Shown: positions 8,008 to 17,403, counted from the first letter of the stretch. The stretch is DNA of 64,000 nt from Bauldia sp. (GCA_028284325.1 JANQRX010000010.1:248001-312000), one strand, 5' to 3'. The notes: a model not told the origin generated them from the letters alone. Program-made: numbers and translations.

Positions 8008-10419
8008 CTACGCCTGCGCCTCCTGGGTACCCGGATCGCCCGGCGACAGGCGCCGCAAACGCCGCCGCTGGGCCAGAATGACGACGCCGAGGAGCGCCAG
8101 ACCGAGCGGATAGATCAGTTCGGGCGGCGGCAGGCCTTCGATCTCCGTGTCGATCGCCGTCACCACGTCGTTGAAGTCGACACCGGCGGTCTCGGCCGGC
8201 CCGCCGAAGGCGAAACTGTCGACGACCCAGCGACCGGCGTCGTCCTGTGCCAGCGTCATGCCGAAGGGGCCCTGGAACTGGCCGGGCGCCGGCTCCGGCG
8301 TCGTCATGGCGAACAGCTTGAACCGATCGCCATAGGCCGTTTCGCGCGTCATGTGGAAGCGGACCACCTGACCCGGCTCGGCCACGAAGCCGCCATCGGC
8401 GAACGCCTCGATGGCGACCGGCTCATGGGGCGGCACGATCTGATCCATGATGAAGCCGGGACGGAACAGCGCGACGATGGCGACGATCAGCGCCAGGCTC
8501 TCCCACAGTCGGTTGCGGACCAGCAGCCAGTTCTGGGTCAGCGACGCAAAGGCCAGGATCGCCAGCAGTGACACGACGAACACCATCACCGCCTGCCAGA
8601 TGCTCTCGACGCCGATCAGCAGGATCGTCGGGTTGAAGATAAACACCAGCGGCAGGATGGCGGTGCGGATGTCGTACATGAACGACTGCACGCCCGTCGC
8701 CAGCGGCGAGGCGCGCGAGATCGCCGAGGCGGCGAAGGCCGCCAGGCACACCGGTGGCGTGGAATCCGCCAGCAGTCCGAAGAACAGAACATAGAGGTGG
8801 ACCGCGATCAGCGGCAGGACGAGCCCGGAAGCACTGCCGAGTTCCACCAGCACCCCGGCCATCAGCGAGGCGACCACCAGATAGTTGGCCGTCGTCGGCA
8901 GCCCCATGCCCAGCAGGATGCACAGCACCGCCGTTAGCCCGAGCAGGAGGTAGACATTGCCGCCGGCCAGCGTCTCCATGACGCCGATCAGCGCGTTGGA
9001 GAGGCCGGTCGAGGACACCGCCCCGACGATGATCCCTGCCGCCGCCACCGCGACGGCGATGCCGACCATGTTGCGGGCGCCTGCGATCATCCCGGCGATA
9101 CAGTCGGTGAAGCCGCGCGCCAGCGCCGCGAGGTAGCCGGTCCCGCCAGCCCGGACCTCCTGCACCAGCGGGCGCACGAAGATGATCACGAGCAGCGTGG
9201 CGATCGAATAGAACACCGCGCTCGCCGGGCTCCATCGCCGGAAGATCAGGAGATAGACCAGCACCACCAGCGGGATCAGGTAGTGGATGCCGCTGCGGAA
9301 GGTCTTCCCGAGCAGCGGGATGTCGGGCCGCGGCAGGCCTTTGAGGCCGAGCTTCAGCGCCTCCAGGTGCGAGATGTAGAGGAGCGCGATGTAGCTGATG
9401 ACGGCGGGGATGAACGCCGCCTTGATGACCTCGAAATAGGTGATGCCGATGAACTCGGCAATGATGAAGGCGGCCGCGCCCATAATCGGCGGCATGAGCT
9501 GGCCGTTGGTCGATGCCGCGACCTCGATCGCACCGGCCTTGACCGCCGGCATGCCGGTCTTGCGCATCACCGGGATGGTAAAAGTGCCGGTGGTGACCAC
9601 GTTGGCGATCGACGAGCCGGAGATCATCCCGGTCATGCCGGAGGCGAGGATGGCCGCCTTGGCGGGGCCGCCGCGATAGCGGCCGACCATCGCGAACGCC
9701 AGGTCGAGGAAGTACTTGCCGGCGCCGGCCCGCTCCAGAAGCGCGCCGAAGAACACGAACAGGAACACGAACGACACCGACACGTTGATCGGGATGCCGA
9801 AGATCGCTTCGCCGCCGAGCCACTGGTAGCCGATCAGGCGTTCCAGCGAGAGGCCCTTGTGGGAGATCACCTCCGGCATCTGCTGGCCGAAGATCGAGTA
9901 GGCGAGGAACACCACGCACACGATCACCAGTGGTATGCCGATGGCGCGCCGCGTGGCTTCGAGCAGCAGGACGATGCCGATGGCGCCGACGATGGCCTCG
10001 ATCGGGACCGTCAGGCCGGCGATCTCGATCTCAAGCAGGATGCCCTGGCGCGCGACCAGACCGTCCCAGAAGAAGAACAGGTAGGTGGTGCAGCCGGCGG
10101 CGAGAACGGCGAGGACGACATCGTACCACGGCAGGCCCCGCTCGCGGTCGCGGGCCCGCGCGGGGAAGATCAGAAGGGCCAGGGTAAGACCGAAGGTAAG
10201 ATGGACCGCCCGGGCCGGCACGCCGGAGATCAGCGCAAAGCCCGTCATGAAGGGGAAGGGCGAGGCGATCCAGATCTGGAATACGGTCCAGAGGATGCAG
10301 ATGGCGCCGACGACGATGCCGAGCGCCGGCCCGGTCGTACGACCGCTCTCGAACTGCTGCAGAAGTTCCGCAGCGCGCTCTTCGCTGGGCGGTGGTTCGT
10401 CGACGCTAGGGCGGTTCAT
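8008..10419 (-). CDS. TAXI-type TRAP transporter permease, fused 4TM/12TM
   Basis: 803 residues with the DctQ-like small membrane subunit fused in front of the DctM-like large subunit (TIGR02123 type). Motifs: GSSIANVVTTGTFTIPVMRKTG, NGQLMPPIMGAAAFIIAEF, LLGMGLPTTANYLV and LADSTPPVCLAAFAAS, all characteristic of TAXI permeases. A soluble C-terminal DUF3394-like domain (about residues 640-780) ends in one more TM. It imports organic acids or amino-acid-like compounds by Na+ symport. It follows the TAXI binding protein gene. Confidence 0.95.
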   Translation of the reverse strand: MNRPSVDEPPPSEERAAELLQQFESGRTTGPALGIVVGAICILWTVFQIWIASPFPFMTGFALISGVPARAVHLTFGLTLALLIFPARARDRERGLPWYDVVLAVLAAGCTTYLFFFWDGLVARQGILLEIEIAGLTVPIEAIVGAIGIVLLLEATRRAIGIPLVIVCVVFLAYSIFGQQMPEVISHKGLSLERLIGYQWLGGEAIFGIPINVSVSFVFLFVFFGALLERAGAGKYFLDLAFAMVGRYRGGPAKAAILASGMTGMISGSSIANVVTTGTFTIPVMRKTGMPAVKAGAIEVAASTNGQLMPPIMGAAAFIIAEFIGITYFEVIKAAFIPAVISYIALLYISHLEALKLGLKGLPRPDIPLLGKTFRSGIHYLIPLVVLVYLLIFRRWSPASAVFYSIATLLVIIFVRPLVQEVRAGGTGYLAALARGFTDCIAGMIAGARNMVGIAVAVAAAGIIVGAVSSTGLSNALIGVMETLAGGNVYLLLGLTAVLCILLGMGLPTTANYLVVASLMAGVLVELGSASGLVLPLIAVHLYVLFFGLLADSTPPVCLAAFAASAISRASPLATGVQSFMYDIRTAILPLVFIFNPTILLIGVESIWQAVMVFVVSLLAILAFASLTQNWLLVRNRLWESLALIVAIVALFRPGFIMDQIVPPHEPVAIEAFADGGFVAEPGQVVRFHMTRETAYGDRFKLFAMTTPEPAPGQFQGPFGMTLAQDDAGRWVVDSFAFGGPAETAGVDFNDVVTAIDTEIEGLPPPELIYPLGLALLGVVILAQRRRLRRLSPGDPGTQEAQA

Positions 10420-10500
10420 TCAACGCCGGATCGCTGCGCCGATCGGAAAGCAGAACCGTTTCCACCATGGATGAGCCGCTTTGGTCATGATGGGTAGGGA

Positions 10501-10529
10501 CTGCCGACGCCGGCACGCGGCGTCGGCAG
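10501..10529 (-). promoter_or_regulatory. Intra-operon GC hairpin after the TAXI binding-protein gene
   Basis: A perfect 12-bp stem (CTGCCGACGCCG at 10501-10512 with its complement at 10518-10529) and a 5-nt loop, 11 nt after the stop of the binding-protein gene and before the permease. There is no T-run, so it looks like an RNA-stabilising or partial-termination element rather than a full terminator. Confidence 0.6.
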
Positions 10530-10539
10530 CAAGGGCGGA

Positions 10540-11529
10540 TTACATCCAGCCCTGTTCCTTGTAGTACCGCTCCGCACCCGGATGCAGCGGCGCCGACAGG
10601 GCGTCGATGATCATGGTCGCCGGGTCGAGATTGCGGAAGGCCGGATGGAGGGCCTTGAAGTCGTCGAGGTTCTCGAAGACGGCACGGGTAACCTCGTAGA
10701 CGACATCGTCCGACACGCTGGCGTGGGAGACGAACGTCGCCATCACGCCGAACGTGGTCACGTCTTCGTCGGTCGTGAAGTAGGTACCGGCCGGGATGGT
10801 CGTGAACGCGTAGTAGTCGTTCTCTTCGACCAGCTTCGTGGCCGCCGGATCGTCACCAAGGTCGACGATGTAGGCGTTGCAGCCATCGGTCGCGACCGAC
10901 ACACCGGCGTTCGGCACACCCACGGTGTAGCCGTAGGCGTCGATGTTGCCGTCGCACAGCGCGGTCGACTGCTCGGTCGAGGTCAACTCGGTGGCGAGCG
11001 CGAACTTGTCGGTCGTCCAGCCATGGCCCTCCATCAGCTCCTCGGTCGTGCCGCGCTGGCCCGATCCGGGGTTGCCGATGTTGAACCGCTTGCCTTCAAG
11101 ATCGTTCCACGACTGGATGCCGGAGCCTTCCGCCGCGATGATCTGATACGGCTCGGGATGGACCGAGAACACCGCCCGGAGATCGGGGCAGGCGCCGACA
11201 CGGTCGGGCTTGGAGCCGTTGACCGCGTGGAACTGCCAGTCCGACTGGGCGACGCCGAAGTCGAGTTCACCGCCGCAGATCTGGCCGATGTTGTAGGTCG
11301 ACCCCGCGGTCGATGGTGCAGCGCAGCGGATGCCGTGCTGACGACCCGAGGAGCGCCCTTCGGCGGCTTCCTTGTGCACCATGCGGCAGACGGAGTTGCC
11401 GACGACGAAGTAGACGCCCGTCGGACCACCGGTACCGATCGAGATGAACTGCTGAGCCGAGGCCGGCAACGTTGAGGCGGCCAACCCGAGCGCAGCAGCC
11501 ACGCCAAGGGCTCTGATAGCAAGGGACAT
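10540..11529 (-). CDS. TAXI-family TRAP solute-binding protein
   Basis: 329 residues from the ATG at 11529, chosen because AGGAGG lies 7-12 nt upstream and because the frame then begins with a signal peptide (MSLAIRALGVAAALGLAAST, cleavage after ASA). Family signature ISIGTGGPTGVYFVVG right after the cleavage site, then the LDFGVAQSDWQFHAVNG and LRAVFSVHPEPYQIIA segments typical of TAXI binding proteins. It delivers the substrate to the permease encoded downstream. The context (aminotransferase, BKACE) suggests an amino-acid-like substrate. Confidence 0.95.
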   Translation of the reverse strand: MSLAIRALGVAAALGLAASTLPASAQQFISIGTGGPTGVYFVVGNSVCRMVHKEAAEGRSSGRQHGIRCAAPSTAGSTYNIGQICGGELDFGVAQSDWQFHAVNGSKPDRVGACPDLRAVFSVHPEPYQIIAAEGSGIQSWNDLEGKRFNIGNPGSGQRGTTEELMEGHGWTTDKFALATELTSTEQSTALCDGNIDAYGYTVGVPNAGVSVATDGCNAYIVDLGDDPAATKLVEENDYYAFTTIPAGTYFTTDEDVTTFGVMATFVSHASVSDDVVYEVTRAVFENLDDFKALHPAFRNLDPATMIIDALSAPLHPGAERYYKEQGWM

Positions 11530-11570
11530 ATGCAACTTCCTCCTTTGTGACACGGCATGTTGCCGTGGCA

Positions 11571-12938
11571 TCATGTGCCTAAATGTAGCGCCCCTTTGTC
11601 CGGCGAGTCACCCGGTTGCATCGGTTTTGTGTTAAAGGCGGCCTCCACGGCGTCACCGAGGCGGTCGACAATGGCGTCGATATCGCCGGATTCGACGTTA
11701 AACGGCGGTGCGATCAGGACGTGGTCGCCATTTTGGCCGTCCGCCGTGCCCTGCGCCGGATAGATGCACAGACCGCGTGCGAACGCCTGGCGCTTGATCC
11801 GCCCGGCCACGCCGTCGGACCTGGCGAAGGGCTGCTTGGTGGCCCGATCCGCCACCAGCTCGATCGCCCGGAAAAGGCCGCGGCCACGGATATCGCCCAC
11901 ATGCGGATGATCGCCGAGGCGCGCGGTGAGCGCGTCATGGAGGCGCTCACCCTGCGCCTGCACGTTGGCGAGCAGGCTGTCGCGCCGGATGACGCGCTGG
12001 ACGGCGAGGGCCGCCGCACTGGCGATCGGATGGCCGTTATAGGTGTGACCGTGGAGGAAGTCGGCATCGAAGGCGTCGGCCACGCGCCCGGCCATCAGCA
12101 CCGCACCGATGGGCTGGTAGCCGGCGCCGAGGCCCTTGGCCGCCGTCATGATGTCGGGCCGGATTTCCTGCTCGCAGGCGTGCAGCGTGCCGGTCCTGCC
12201 CATGCCGCACATCACCTCGTCGAGGATGAGGAGGACGCCGTAGCGGTCGCAGATGCGGCGGATCGCCGCGAAATAGCCGGGCGCCGGCGGTATGGCGCCG
12301 GCGGTTGCGCCGACGACCGGCTCGGCCACGAAAGCCGCCACGGTTTCCGGCCCCAGTTCCTGGATTCTGGCCTCCAGCAGCGCCGCCGCCCTTTCCCCGT
12401 AGGCCGCCTCGTCCTCGCCCGCGCGCCGGTGGCGGTAGGCGTAGCAGGGCCCGATGCGGTCGACCGGAAACAGCATCGACTGGAACGGCGCGCGGCGCAC
12501 CATATGGCCGCCGACGGCCAGCGCGCCGAGCGTGTTGCCGTGAAACGACAGCTCGCGGGCGATGAAACGGGTGCGCCCGGGTTCGCCGCGCTCGACATGG
12601 AACTGCCGCGCGAGCTTGAGGGCGGCCTCCACGGCCTCCGACCCGCCGCTGACCAGGTAGGCATGGTCGATTCCGGGCGGCGCGTGCTCGACGAGATCGT
12701 CGGCAAGCGCCTCAGCGGCCTCGGTGGTGAAGAACGACGAGTGGACGTATTCCAGCGCGTCCATCTGGGCGCGCATGGCGTCCAGCACGTCCGGGTGGCC
12801 GTGGCCGAGGCACGACACGGCGGCGCCGCCCGAGGCGTCGAGGTATTCGCGCCCGTCCGCGTCGACGACCAGCAGGCCGCGACCGCTTGCCGCAAGAGGT
12901 GGTAGTATGCCAAGGGAACGGTGGAAAAGACGGCTCAT
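11571..12938 (-). CDS. Class III PLP-dependent aminotransferase
   Basis: 455 residues, full length for class III omega-aminotransferases. Cofactor-binding pieces: SGGSEAVEAALKLARQ, the Asp of LLILDEVMCGMGRTG, the Schiff-base Lys in TAAKGLGAGY, and HGHTYNGHPIASAAALA. Such enzymes transfer the amino group from beta- or omega-amino acids to pyruvate or a keto acid. It is the first gene of the operon with the TAXI transporter and Usp, and is divergent from BKACE. The product of transaminating a beta-amino acid would be a beta-keto acid, the BKACE substrate class. Confidence 0.92.
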   Translation of the reverse strand: MSRLFHRSLGILPPLAASGRGLLVVDADGREYLDASGGAAVSCLGHGHPDVLDAMRAQMDALEYVHSSFFTTEAAEALADDLVEHAPPGIDHAYLVSGGSEAVEAALKLARQFHVERGEPGRTRFIARELSFHGNTLGALAVGGHMVRRAPFQSMLFPVDRIGPCYAYRHRRAGEDEAAYGERAAALLEARIQELGPETVAAFVAEPVVGATAGAIPPAPGYFAAIRRICDRYGVLLILDEVMCGMGRTGTLHACEQEIRPDIMTAAKGLGAGYQPIGAVLMAGRVADAFDADFLHGHTYNGHPIASAAALAVQRVIRRDSLLANVQAQGERLHDALTARLGDHPHVGDIRGRGLFRAIELVADRATKQPFARSDGVAGRIKRQAFARGLCIYPAQGTADGQNGDHVLIAPPFNVESGDIDAIVDRLGDAVEAAFNTKPMQPGDSPDKGALHLGT

Positions 12939-12973
12939 CGGCGCGCCTTATCGGTGGCCGGCACGGCGTCCGT

Positions 12974-13064
12974 GACCGACACGGAGACCGACACAGAGTC
13001 AGGACCCGACACGGGCTGGTATCGGCCCCGCATTCTGTCGCTCCCGACCTTCTGGGTGTCGGGT
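12974..13064. repeat. Cluster of GACCGACAC-type direct and inverted repeats in a leader/promoter
   Basis: GACCGACACGGA (12974-12985) and GACCGACACAGA (12986-12997) are adjacent 12-bp near-repeats; ACCCGACAC (13004-13012) follows and its exact inverse GTGTCGGGT is at 13056-13064. They lie in the 249-bp region between the divergent aminotransferase and BKACE genes, so a regulator-binding array or a leader RNA fold is possible. The rest of the region has an AT-rich stretch near 13140-13175 suitable for the BKACE promoter. Confidence 0.4.
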
Positions 13065-13187
13065 TCCAACGACTGCATGCCCCCTGACTCCGATCGCAGG
13101 GATGAGACGTATCGATTGGACGCTAGACCGGACCTTCGCGAAATGCAAATTAGATGAACTATCTGTGATACATAGCCTTCGATTCGA

Positions 13188-14036
13188 ATGACCATGCCCA
13201 CTGAAAGCAAAGCGCGCGCCTACACCCTGGGCGTCGCGCCCAACGGCGCACGACGCACCCGCGACGACCACCCCGCGGTTCCCATGACGCCGGTCCAGTT
13301 GGCCAAGGCCGCCGCCGAGGTCGCCGAGGCCGGCGCGTCGATGTTCCACGTGCACGTGCGCGACGGCGAGGGGCGCCACGTCCTGGACGCCGATGTCTAT
13401 CGCGATGCGCTGGAGGCGATCCGCCGGGAAATCGGTGATCAGCTGGTCCTGCAGATCACCACCGAATCGGTCGGCCGCTACGGGCCCGAGGCGCAGATGT
13501 CGGTGGTGCGCGAGGTGCGTCCCGAGGCGGTGTCGCTGGCGCTGCGCGAACTGTGCCCCGACGCGGCGCACGAAAGTCAGTTCGCCACCTTCATGGGCGA
13601 GTTGCGGGCGCTGCACGTGGCGACCCAGGTCATCCTCCACGACCAGGCCGATGTGTCGCGGCTGGCCGCCCTGGTGGAACGCGGCGTCGTGCCCCAGGCC
13701 GATCCGGACGTCCTGTTCGTCCTCGGCAGCTATGCCGATGAGATCCCCTCCGAGCCGACGGAGCTCGGTCCGTTCCTGCGCGCCGCCGACGGGCGGTTTC
13801 CCTCGTTCATGGTTTGCGCCTTCGGCTACGGCGAGGCCGCCTGCGGCACCGCCGCGGTGGTGCTCGGCGGCAGCGCGCGGATCGGCTTCGAGAACAACGT
13901 CCACCTGCCGGACGGCACCGTCGCCCCAAGCAACGCGGCGCTGGCGCTGGCGGTCACGGAGCCGCTCGGTCGCCTGGGCTACCAGCCGCGTACCGGCGAC
14001 GATCTTCGCGAAATCCACGCCCGCCGCATGGCCTGA
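13188..14036 (+). CDS. Beta-keto acid cleavage enzyme (BKACE, DUF849)
   Basis: 282 residues (start may be the second Met at 13194). BKACE enzymes condense a beta-keto acid with acetyl-CoA to give acetoacetate and a new acyl-CoA. The metal-binding HVHVR motif is at residues 54-58, the opening APNGARRTRDDHP and the late GFENNVHLPDG (Glu ligand, about residue 234) match the family. Lengths fit. It is divergent from the aminotransferase-TRAP operon, giving a full route from uptake through transamination to carbon-chain cleavage. The exact substrate cannot be read. Confidence 0.93.
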   Translation: MTMPTESKARAYTLGVAPNGARRTRDDHPAVPMTPVQLAKAAAEVAEAGASMFHVHVRDGEGRHVLDADVYRDALEAIRREIGDQLVLQITTESVGRYGPEAQMSVVREVRPEAVSLALRELCPDAAHESQFATFMGELRALHVATQVILHDQADVSRLAALVERGVVPQADPDVLFVLGSYADEIPSEPTELGPFLRAADGRFPSFMVCAFGYGEAACGTAAVVLGGSARIGFENNVHLPDGTVAPSNAALALAVTEPLGRLGYQPRTGDDLREIHARRMA

Positions 14037-14039
14037 CGG

Positions 14040-15083
14040 TCACGAGCCGCGGCGCTCGCGTCGTGCCCGCGACACTGCGTTGAGCATCCGGCCGAAGGCG
14101 CGGTCTCGGGCGCGCCGCTCGGCGATCGTCGCGGTGTTGCGCCGTTCCTCGGCCACCAGCTTGCGGTAGCGTTCGAGCCGATCGGCGGCGAGCGTCCCGG
14201 CTGCCACCGCGGCCTGCACCGCGCAGCCGGGCTCGTTCTCGTGACGGCAATCGCCGAAGCGACACTGAACAGCCAACTCGGCCACGTCGTCGAAGACCGT
14301 CTCGATCCCGCTGGCGGCGTCGACGAGGCCAAGCTCGCGCATGCCGGGCGTATCGAGCAGCCAGCCTCCGGCGGCAAGCCGATGCATGGCGCGCCCGGTG
14401 GTCGTGTGGCGGCCGCGGGCGTCGTCCTCGCGCACCGGCTGTGTGGCGATGTCGTTGCCGGCGAGCGTGTTGACGAGCGTTGACTTGCCGACGCCGGACG
14501 AGCCGACCAGCGCCACCGTCTGTCCGCGTTTGCACCACAGGGCCAGTGGCGCCACGGCGGCCGGATCGCGCGCGTCCACCGTCTCGACCATCAGACCCGG
14601 AACCAGCGCGGCGGCGCGGTCGCGATACGTGGTCGGCGTGTCGCAGGTGTCGGCCTTGGTGAGCACCACCACGGGCGTCACGCCAGCCTCGGCGGCCAGC
14701 GCCAGATAGCGCTCAAGGCGGGCGATGTTGAAGTCGCGGTTGCACGAGGTGACCACGAACAGGGTGTCGACGTTGGCGGCGATGAGTTGGGTGCGGCCTT
14801 CCGAGCCGGCGGCCCGGCGCTTGAACACGCTCTTGCGCTCCAGGACCCGGACCGGTCGTTCGGTGGCGGGATCGACGAGGAGCCAGTCGCCGACCGTCGC
14901 CTCGTCTGCAGGCAGCAGTTCGCTGCGGCGTGGTCCGTTACCGTCGTCGACGTTGAAGGCGCCGCGATGGACCGCCATGATTCGCGCGGAGCGAAACGAT
15001 TGCAGGTCGTCGAGGCTGAGTTGCGATTGGAAGAAGGCGCTCCAGCCGAGATCGGCGAGCGCGTCCGGGGAAGTGATGGGCAT
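14040..15083 (-). CDS. rsgA: Ribosome small-subunit-dependent GTPase A
   Basis: 347 residues from the ATG at 15083. RsgA (YjeQ) is a late 30S assembly GTPase. The circularly permuted order of G motifs is plain: LTKAD (G4), then GSSGVGKST (G1), then DTPGMRE (G3), after an OB-fold N-terminus. A C-terminal zinc knuckle follows (CRFGDCRHENEPGC). The frame extends upstream to 15143 but the extension is unlike the family N-terminus. Convergent with BKACE, 3 bp apart. Confidence 0.95.
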   Translation of the reverse strand: MPITSPDALADLGWSAFFQSQLSLDDLQSFRSARIMAVHRGAFNVDDGNGPRRSELLPADEATVGDWLLVDPATERPVRVLERKSVFKRRAAGSEGRTQLIAANVDTLFVVTSCNRDFNIARLERYLALAAEAGVTPVVVLTKADTCDTPTTYRDRAAALVPGLMVETVDARDPAAVAPLALWCKRGQTVALVGSSGVGKSTLVNTLAGNDIATQPVREDDARGRHTTTGRAMHRLAAGGWLLDTPGMRELGLVDAASGIETVFDDVAELAVQCRFGDCRHENEPGCAVQAAVAAGTLAADRLERYRKLVAEERRNTATIAERRARDRAFGRMLNAVSRARRERRGS

Positions 15084-15300
15084 CAGGTGGTCCGTCCTTG
15101 GGCAAACGCATCGGGTCGCGCCCGCGGCGGCGAGCGCGTTCAAGGTTCAGGACTGGACGAGACAGGCACCCGCGATCGTGTCGCGGTGGTCTACGTGGAC
15201 GCGGCGACCTTCCGTCCAGCCCGCGATGCCACAAGAACCGACATGAAACCTCCTTCTGCCAAGGCCGGGACTATGCGACCGGTGGCCGGATTCCGCAAGG

Positions 15301-15918
15301 TCAGAGCGGTTTCTTCATGCAGTAGAACGTGAAGCCCGGCACGGCGACGAGCTTGGGCCACCGCCACGCGATCGTCAGTCCGTGGCGCTCGTAGAGTCTC
15401 CGGGCGGTGGCGTTCGAGCCCGAGACGTGGAGGGCGAAGTGGGTCGATCCGGTCGCACGCGCCGTCTCTTCGGCCGATGTCAGGAGCGTGGTGCCGATGC
15501 CCTCGCCGCGTCGGTCGGCATCGACGGCGATGGCCAGGAGATAGTAATCGCCGTCATCGAGGGCATCGATGATCCGCGTGAGTGGTCTCATTGCGACGCT
15601 CGCCACGGCCGCGCGCGGACTGCGCCCGATGGCGCGCTTCATCGGCGCCAGCGATGATTGTCGGTGCTGTTCGGCCGTGTATCCGCAGGTCGCGCCGACG
15701 ATGACGCCGTCGCGCTCGGCGAACGTCACGTGCTGGTGCGACATGTCGTGGCCGGGCTCGAGATAGGCGTTGGCGATGATCTCCGCCGATCGCCGACCGA
15801 GCATCAGGCGAAAGAAGCCCTCGGCGGCCTGGTCGAGGTAGCGGGCAAAGGCCTTTCCTTCCTCGATGGTCGGAAGGGCCGGCCTCAGGACGATCGATGC
15901 CTTGTCCATACCAGTCAC
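15301..15918 (-). CDS. GNAT-family N-acetyltransferase
   Basis: 205 residues (start may be MDKASI at 15909). Acetyl-CoA-binding motif A is DADRRGEGIGTTLL (about residue 133-146), and the C-terminal NATARRLYERHGLTIAWRW matches motif B. The substrate is not indicated. It stands alone between rsgA and the iron transport region. Confidence 0.85.
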   Translation of the reverse strand: MTGMDKASIVLRPALPTIEEGKAFARYLDQAAEGFFRLMLGRRSAEIIANAYLEPGHDMSHQHVTFAERDGVIVGATCGYTAEQHRQSSLAPMKRAIGRSPRAAVASVAMRPLTRIIDALDDGDYYLLAIAVDADRRGEGIGTTLLTSAEETARATGSTHFALHVSGSNATARRLYERHGLTIAWRWPKLVAVPGFTFYCMKKPL

Positions 15919-16064
15919 TTAGGCGGAAATCCTCGACCTTGCCAGAGGCCGGCGTCCGGCCTGGATCGGTGCAGGCACGGCGCGTCGGCAACGCGGAGCG
16001 CGGCGATTGCTGTAAAAGCAACCTCGTTACCAAATATAACTGCCCGGCATAGCCAGGATGTACA

Positions 16065-16081
16065 CTTAGAATTGTTCCAGG
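16065..16081. promoter_or_regulatory. ICE-like (Irr) box 1 upstream of fbpA
   Basis: CTTAGAATTGTTCCAGG resembles the Irr iron-control element TTTAGAA-N3-TTCTAAA known from Hyphomicrobiales and Rhodobacterales, with the left half nearly intact and the right half degenerate. Its centre is 24 bp from box 2. Confidence 0.45.
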
Positions 16082-16088
16082 AAAGTAG

Positions 16089-16105
16089 TTTAGAACGATT
16101 ATAAA
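16089..16105. promoter_or_regulatory. ICE-like (Irr) box 2 upstream of fbpA
   Basis: TTTAGAACGATTATAAA matches the ICE pattern TTTAGAA-N3-TTCTAAA at 13 of 14 defined bases. It lies about 230 bp before the fbpA start in the AT-rich part of the intergenic region. Confidence 0.65.
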
Positions 16106-16333
16106 CTGAATATGGGTCGTTTTTTCTTGTCGCTCCCTAGTCGATATGCTAGCGACCTCGGCGGTCGCGGGATACCTTCGTTCCCCTGGTGCTGCATCGT
16201 TCGCGACCGGTGGTTTCCACGAACCGTCGGTCGGGAAGGGGTGGACATCGGGACAATGCGGGGTTCCGCGGCACATCCGAGACGCGAAGCGTCGCTTACA
16301 GCAGGGCCTTGAACCCTGTGGGAAGAGAGAGAC

Positions 16334-17368
16334 ATGTTGAACCAAAAGTTCCTGCTTGCGGCATCGTTGCTGATGGCCGCACCGTTGATGGCGACCGGGG
16401 CCCAGGCCTCCGGCGAACTCAACCTCTATTCGTCGCGCCACTACGATACGGACGAGCGTCTGTATTCGGAGTTCGAGGAGCAGACGGGCATCACGATCAA
16501 CCGGATCGAGGACAGTGCCGACGTTCTCATCGAGCGGATCAAGGCGGAGGGCGTCAACAGCCCGGCTGACATTTTGCTCACGGTCGATGCCGGGCGTCTG
16601 CACCGCGCCGTCGAGGCCGGCATCCTCCAGCCGATCCAGTCGGATGTTCTCGACGGGGCGATCGCCGCCAATCTTCGCGATCCGGACGGCCGCTGGCACG
16701 GATTCTCGCAGCGCGCGCGCGTCATCTTCTACGACAAGAACGAGGTGTCCGATCCGCCGCAGACTTACGCCGACCTGGCCGATCCGAAGTACCGCGGGCT
16801 CATCTGCGCGCGGTCGAGCTCCAACATCTACATGATCTCGCTGCTCGCCTCGATCATCGAGCGCAAGGGCGAAGAAGCGGCCGAAGCGTGGGCGCAAGGT
16901 CTGAGGGACAACCTCGCCCGCGATCCGGAAGGTGGCGACACCGACCAGCTTCGCGCGGTCGCGTCCGGCCAGTGCGACATCGCGGTCTCCAACACCTACT
17001 ACTTCGCGCGGGCGCTGGGTGGTGACGTGGACGGCCTGACGGGCTCGACCGACATGTTCGGCGTAGTGTTCCCGAACCAGGGTTCGACCGGCACGCACGT
17101 GAACATCTCCGGCGGTGGCGTTGCGGTCAACGCGCCGAACCGCGAGAACGCGATCCGCTTCCTGGAGTATCTCGCCAGCGAAAGCGCGCAGCAGTACTTC
17201 GCCGAGGGCAACAACGAGTATCCGGTTGTCGAAGGCGTTCCGCTCGCCGCGGCGCTGACCGAGCTGACCCCGGACGAGGGGTTCACGGCCGACGATCTCG
17301 ATCTGTCGGTGCTCGGCAAGAACCAGGCGCTCGCCGTGCAGATCTACGACCGCGTCGGCTACGAGTAA
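16334..17368 (+). CDS. fbpA: Fe(III) ABC transporter periplasmic binding protein (FbpA/FutA type)
   Basis: 344 residues with a signal peptide (cleavage after AQA near residue 26). The mature start ELNLYSSRHYDTDERLY and the adjacent tyrosines in SNTYYFARALGG are the ferric-ion-ligand signature of the FbpA/FutA1 family. It would deliver Fe(III) to the permease encoded by the convergent gene. Two ICE-like boxes precede it, consistent with iron control through Irr. No ATPase gene is in the neighbourhood. Confidence 0.93.
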   Translation: MLNQKFLLAASLLMAAPLMATGAQASGELNLYSSRHYDTDERLYSEFEEQTGITINRIEDSADVLIERIKAEGVNSPADILLTVDAGRLHRAVEAGILQPIQSDVLDGAIAANLRDPDGRWHGFSQRARVIFYDKNEVSDPPQTYADLADPKYRGLICARSSSNIYMISLLASIIERKGEEAAEAWAQGLRDNLARDPEGGDTDQLRAVASGQCDIAVSNTYYFARALGGDVDGLTGSTDMFGVVFPNQGSTGTHVNISGGGVAVNAPNRENAIRFLEYLASESAQQYFAEGNNEYPVVEGVPLAAALTELTPDEGFTADDLDLSVLGKNQALAVQIYDRVGYE

Positions 17369-17403
17369 GACCGGTTTGACGAACGCGAACTAGGCAGTCG
17401 GCC

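Larger units (their letters stand above)
15919..16333. promoter_or_regulatory. 415-bp non-coding region carrying the fbpA control region
   Basis: No convincing gene is present. The section at 16030-16110 is clearly AT-rich against the background and contains the two ICE-like boxes listed separately. A GC-rich leader with a GAGAG ribosome-binding sequence (about 16325-16331) leads into fbpA. Confidence 0.6.

Noticed and set aside
13020-13180. Small ORFs between the aminotransferase and BKACE
   Set aside because: They overlap the promoter region on both strands, show no family features and lack ribosome-binding sequences.
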